Source: Ammonifex degensii KC4
GTDB lineage: Bacteria; Bacillota; Desulfotomaculia; Desulfotomaculales; Ammonificaceae
DNA length: 64,000 bases
Direction: 5' to 3'
NCBI RefSeq assembly: GCF_000024605.1
Contig: NC_013385.1
Location: 1,936,175-2,000,174, forward strand
Position numbers and translations under genes: made by a program. Shown piece by piece: positions 61,418 through 64,000 of this stretch. Position 1 is the stretch's first letter; each line of letters starts with the position of its first letter. Below the pieces are notes generated by a model, which was given only the letters and a program-made list of their open reading frames with translations, was not told where the DNA came from and ran no database searches.

Positions 61418-61488
61418 TTCGTCCTGGCTCAGGGACGGTGGGGATCGAGACTCCTACAGTAGGTTGACACGATCCGGGCTTGCCCAGG

Positions 61489-61517
61489 TTGACTTCCGGG
61501 CGGGCGGAGCTTATAAT
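61489..61517 (+). promoter_or_regulatory. tRNA-Trp promoter
   Basis: TTGACT (61489-61494) and the perfect TATAAT (61512-61517) are 17 bases apart, 13 bases before the tRNA. Confidence 0.9.
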
Positions 61518-61529
61518 AAAGCCAGAAGC

Positions 61530-61606
61530 GGGGGAGTAGCTCAACATGGTAGAGCAGCGGCCTCCAAAGCCGCGGGCTGTGGGTTCAAGTCCTGCCTCCC
61601 CCGCCA
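61530..61606 (+). tRNA. tRNA-Trp (anticodon CCA)
   Basis: The acceptor stem GGGGGAG pairs with CTCCCCC, followed by discriminator G and encoded CCA. Anticodon loop CTCCAAA sits in a GCGGC/GCCGC stem, and the T-loop is TTCAAGT. An integrase gene begins about 100 bases downstream, so the tRNA 3' end is the probable attachment site. Confidence 0.97.
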
Positions 61607-61703
61607 AGCGTGAAATCTGGGCCGCCGGGCACATCCGGCGGCTTAACTTTTACGAGCAACGGCCCCACATCCGGGCCACCGGCACACGAGGAGGGGAGTG
61701 CCG

Positions 61704-62651
61704 GTGAGAAAGCTCTTTCGCCTCTCGGAAAGGCTCCAGTCCACCTGGCAGGAAGTGCTTGAGGAGTTCTGCCTCCACCAGCAGGCCCAGGGCAAGGCGG
61801 AGAGGACGCTTTACGACTACCGGGCGTGGATCGGGCGCTTCTTCCGTCGGCATCCCGACGCCTGGGGAGACTACGAGCGCCTGCGCAGGGCCGTGCTGGA
61901 GCACTTCGCGCACCTCTCCCACAAGGCCCCGGCCACCTTCAACATGGCCCGCAAGTACCTGAAGCTCTTCTTCGCCTGGTGCGTGCGGGAAGGGTACCTC
62001 CCTGCCAACCCTGTGGACGGCATCAAGAAGCGCAGGGAGGATGGAACGCCGCGCCCGGTGAGCCTCGAAGCTGTGCAGAAGCTCCTCACCGCCTGCGACA
62101 GGAAGAGCTTCACAGGGCTGAGAGACTACGCGCTGATCCTCTTCCAGCTGGACACGGGAGTAAGGCCAGGAGAGGCCCTGAAGCTCCTTCCCGAGCACTT
62201 CAACCTGCGCAGTCTGGAGGTCTACATCCCCGCGCAGGTCAGCAAGACGAGGGCGGCCCGCACTGTGGTCATCAGCCCCCAGACGGCCAGGGCGGTGCAG
62301 AGGCTCCTCGCGGTGAGGCCTGCCGCCTGGGGGAGCAAGGCCCCGGTCTTCTGCTCGGAGACGGGCCAGCCGATGCAGGTGAGCAGCTGGACTCACCGCC
62401 TGGCCTTAATCAGCCGCAGGGCGGGCGTGAAGGTGACGCCCTACCAGCTCAGGCACACGGCGGCCACGGAACTTCTGCGTGGTGGCGCTTCCGCCTTCGC
62501 AGTGGCGAGGCAGCTGGGCCACCTGCACTTGAGCACCACGAGGCGGTACATCCAGCTCGTGGAGGAGGACTTGCGCAGGGAGCACGACAGGGCCAGCCCC
62601 GTGGCCCGCCTGGTGCCTGAGAGGGTGCGGGCACCGAGGAGGCTCGACTAG
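61704..62651 (+). CDS. tyrosine recombinase / integrase
   Basis: The 315-residue protein has an N-terminal SAM-like core-binding domain (LEEFCLHQQAQGKAERTLYDYRAWIGRFF) and a C-terminal catalytic domain with Arg I in LDTGVRPGEAL, the Lys/HxxR box TPYQLRHTAATELL, LGHLHLSTTRRYI with the second His and the nucleophile Tyr. GTG at 61704 follows GGAGG with 9 bases spacing; one at 61698 is too close. Beside tRNA-Trp, it is likely the integrase of an island that extends past the window. Confidence 0.93.
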   Translation: MRKLFRLSERLQSTWQEVLEEFCLHQQAQGKAERTLYDYRAWIGRFFRRHPDAWGDYERLRRAVLEHFAHLSHKAPATFNMARKYLKLFFAWCVREGYLPANPVDGIKKRREDGTPRPVSLEAVQKLLTACDRKSFTGLRDYALILFQLDTGVRPGEALKLLPEHFNLRSLEVYIPAQVSKTRAARTVVISPQTARAVQRLLAVRPAAWGSKAPVFCSETGQPMQVSSWTHRLALISRRAGVKVTPYQLRHTAATELLRGGASAFAVARQLGHLHLSTTRRYIQLVEEDLRREHDRASPVARLVPERVRAPRRLD

Positions 62652-62686
62652 GCCGGGAGGGCAGGCGGTAGGCCAGGAGGGCAGGC

Positions 62687-62902
62687 CTACCGCCCGTCCT
62701 CAGGCTCGTAGACCAGCAGATCTCCCACCTGGCACCCAAGCGCCTCGCAAATCTTCTCCAGTACGCGGTAGTCCACCTTGCGAACGCGGTCGTGGTAAAG
62801 TGCGAGGATCGTGTTCTTGGCCAGGCCGGTCTTGCGGGCAAGCTCGCTCATCTTCATGCGGCGCTCGCCCAGCAAGGTGGAAAGCTTGCAGTGGATCGGC
62901 AT
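62687..62902 (-). CDS. XRE-family helix-turn-helix repressor
   Basis: The 71-residue Cro/CI-type protein is nearly all HTH: KLSTLLGERRMKMSELARKTGLAKNTILALYHDRVRKVDYRVLEKICEALGCQVGDLLVYE. It is divergent from the 215-residue gene at 63100, with repeat sequences between them, in the fashion of a phage or island switch. Confidence 0.93.
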   Translation of the reverse strand: MPIHCKLSTLLGERRMKMSELARKTGLAKNTILALYHDRVRKVDYRVLEKICEALGCQVGDLLVYEPEDGR

Positions 62903-62964
62903 CAGCCCCTCACCTCCCTCGTGGCAGTGCTACTCCTGAGTTTAGCACGCCGGAGACACAGGCG

Positions 62965-63002
62965 CAAGTCAGCGAGAAAAATTTTCACCGACTTGCGAGA
63001 AA
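62965..63002. promoter_or_regulatory. repeat cluster between XRE gene and island promoter (putative operator)
   Basis: CAAGTC (62965-62970) and GACTTG (62990-62995) form an inverted repeat, and GCGAGAAA occurs twice as a direct repeat (62972-62979 and 62995-63002). They end five bases before the -35 box of the divergent promoter, a likely binding site for the XRE repressor. Confidence 0.5.
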
Positions 63003-63006
63003 GGTA

Positions 63007-63035
63007 TTGACACAGGAGCAAGCATGTGGTATGAT
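63007..63035 (+). promoter_or_regulatory. island promoter
   Basis: The consensus TTGACA (63007-63012) and TATGAT (63030-63035) are 17 bases apart, 64 bases before the next gene. Confidence 0.88.
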
Positions 63036-63099
63036 GGAGCCAGGAGGTGAGCCAAAGGCTCACCGGCAAACACCACACGAGGGAGAGGGGGAGTGCAGA

Positions 63100-63747
63100 A
63101 TGCTCAAAGGCCTGATCGCGGAGGCGCTGACCCTGCCGGAGGAGCTTGAGAGGTTCCTCCTGGAGGCGGGGGAGGTGAAGGCGAGGCTGGCGAAAGTCGA
63201 GGAGGCCAGGAAGGCCAGGGAGATCGAAGCCCTGAAGCACGCCGCGTCGAACGGCAAGAACGAGGCGGAGAGGAAGGCGGCCATGGCCTCCTTCCTGGCG
63301 AGCGATCCGGAGTACCAGCATCTCAGCCAGGAGGAAAGGAGGGCCAAGGCGAGGCTGCAGGAGCTTGAGGCGGCGGTCGAGGTGGTGAAGGCCAGGGTGA
63401 AGCTCACGAGGGAACTCCTCCACCTGGCGGCCAAGGCGATCGAAGCCAACCACAAAGAAGCGCTAGAGGCGTTCGGCCTCGAAGTCACCGAACCCAGGCA
63501 GGAGGCGAAGAAGAACGGCGTGTGGGAGGCGGATTGGACGTGGGTTCGCGGCGAGGTCACCGGCGTGGAGCGCGGCAAGAAGGAAGGCGTGGTGAAAGTG
63601 CGGATCACCACGCCGGAGGGCAACGAACGGGAAGTGTACGCCAACAACAGCCTCGCCGACAAGTTCAAGGCCAAGCTCGGCGAGAAGGTGGCGGTGAAGG
63701 CGAAGAAGCTAGACAGCGGCAACCTGCTGGCGGTGGCGGTGGACTAG
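63100..63747 (+). CDS. coiled-coil protein of unknown function (island)
   Basis: The 215-residue protein starts MLKGLIAEALTLPEELERFLLEAGEVKARL after GGGAGAGGGG. The first 130 residues are highly charged and probably form a coiled coil (REIEALKHAAS, KAARLQELEAAVEVVKARVKLTREL type heptads). The last 60 residues (WVRGEVTGVERGKKEGVVKVRITTPEG, YANNSLADKFKAKLGEKVAVKAKKLDSGN) look like a small beta-barrel, possibly OB-like. No family is recognised. It is expressed from a strong promoter facing an XRE repressor, so it may be a DNA-processing protein of the mobile island. Confidence 0.75.
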   Translation: MLKGLIAEALTLPEELERFLLEAGEVKARLAKVEEARKAREIEALKHAASNGKNEAERKAAMASFLASDPEYQHLSQEERRAKARLQELEAAVEVVKARVKLTRELLHLAAKAIEANHKEALEAFGLEVTEPRQEAKKNGVWEADWTWVRGEVTGVERGKKEGVVKVRITTPEGNEREVYANNSLADKFKAKLGEKVAVKAKKLDSGNLLAVAVD

Positions 63748-63779
63748 GCCACACAGCCTAGCCCACCCCACGCCACAGA

Positions 63780-63829
63780 CCGGGAGGCCAGGCGAGCGAA
63801 GCGAGATGCCTCCCGGCCTTAAACTTTTT
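63780..63829 (+). terminator. terminator after the island gene
   Basis: CCGGGAGGC (63780-63788) pairs with GCCTCCCGG (63808-63816) around an inner GCGAGCGAAGCGAG stem, followed by CTTAAACTTTTT. Confidence 0.8.
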
Positions 63830-64000
63830 CGCCACGAGGGAGGCAGACTCCTCCCGCTGGGCCTGGGTACCCCGGCCCGAAGCGTGGGGCGAACCGGGCG
63901 GCGGTATGGGGGAGACTTAACCCCGCGAACTCGGCCACACGGAACCTTTCGCTGAACACAAGCGTGGCTAGCGAAGGCGGCGAGTATTTTCGGCCATTCT
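63830..64000. other. terminal stretch without a recognisable gene
   Basis: I see no coding frame with a ribosome site and no RNA gene that I can name. The sequence is GC-rich with several G and C runs that could fold. It may belong to a structured RNA or to the next gene of the island beyond the edge. Confidence 0.4.

Larger units (their letters stand above)
59891..61473 (+). mobile_element. ISLre2-family insertion sequence (about 1583 bp)
   Basis: Imperfect inverted repeats of about 25 bp, starting GTGT at the left (59895) and ending ACAC at the right (61470), match at 19 of 25 positions and share ACT(A/G)TAGGAGT. A short direct repeat CCGGGCT (59884-59890 and 61474-61480) may be the target duplication, though this family usually makes 8-9 bp. 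The single gene is an ISLre2/UPF0236 transposase. The right end lies just upstream of the tRNA-Trp promoter. Confidence 0.85.

Noticed and set aside
62800-63099. A 100-codon upstream extension of the island gene
   Set aside because: It runs through the XRE repressor, operator and promoter in an alternative frame; the ATG at 63100 has a ribosome site and lies after the promoter.
1-64000. CRISPR arrays
   Set aside because: No regularly spaced short direct repeats were seen on either strand; the only large repeats are the three IS copies.

Overview
The window is a GC-rich chromosome segment. It suggests a thermophilic, spore-forming, motile anaerobe of the Firmicutes, most like the Moorella/Ammonifex group; this placement is inference from gene families, and no rRNA is present. 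The clues are the ctsR-mcsA-mcsB-clpC operon, sporulation-type proteins (YlmC-like, a degenerate M23 SpoIVFA-like protein), a sigma-D type promoter before a chemotaxis receptor, and GTG/TTG starts with strong Shine-Dalgarno sites.

Layout. Positions 1-1.9 kb hold rpmG-secE-nusG-rplK-rplA (minus strand). Positions 1.9-8.5 kb hold an IS481-family element and a decaying arsenic operon (arsR, CopZ-like, broken TauE, acr3, broken permease, arsC) invaded by a TnpB element. Positions 8.5-21 kb hold housekeeping genes on the minus strand (HIT, rimO, RodZ-like, ftsK, radical SAM pair, clpC operon). Positions 21-28 kb hold rph-rdgB, two tRNAs, an Fnr-type regulator, a radical SAM protein and a TPR protein, with two more copies of the same IS. 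Positions 28-34 kb hold a cobalt ECF cluster without its ATPase, a decarboxylating dehydrogenase, a chemotaxis receptor and a KaiC-like ATPase. Positions 34-43 kb form a long cell-envelope operon (LCP protein, fabZ, a WecA/TagO-type transferase, galU, epimerase, DUF421, phosphohexomutase, murJ, ylmC). Positions 43-55 kb hold a 2-hydroxyacyl-CoA dehydratase pair, rpmB, the riboflavin genes and a MacAB-type exporter. Positions 55-59.8 kb hold an SdpR/SdpI-like pair, with sdpI split by a second TnpB element, next to two tiny coupled ORFs and a PH-domain membrane protein. Positions 59.8-64 kb hold an ISLre2-type element, tRNA-Trp and the start of an integrated island.

The most striking observation concerns the three 1267-bp IS481-family copies. 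Each is flanked by a perfect 15-bp target duplication, and in all three the promoter-side duplication ends exactly 4 bp before a TTGAC(A/T) -35 box. The orientation relative to the promoter is the same each time. The promoters belong to the rpmG-secE-nusG operon, tRNA-Gly and cbiM. Copy 1 is also followed by a 22-bp stub of a second identical IS end right after its distal duplication, as expected if the same site was hit twice. The element therefore appears to integrate at a fixed place just upstream of sigma-A promoters without damaging them, which recalls yeast Ty elements upstream of tRNA genes. Its transposase frame has no internal stop codon and reads into the flanking DNA.

A second candidate is the 57.6-59.3 kb cluster. 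It has its own promoter, two overlapping small ORFs (47 and 71 codons, the second hydrophobic), an intergenic hairpin, a two-TM PH-domain protein, and an SdpR/SdpI-like pair with a perfect inverted-repeat operator. It may encode a membrane-active peptide with its immunity functions.
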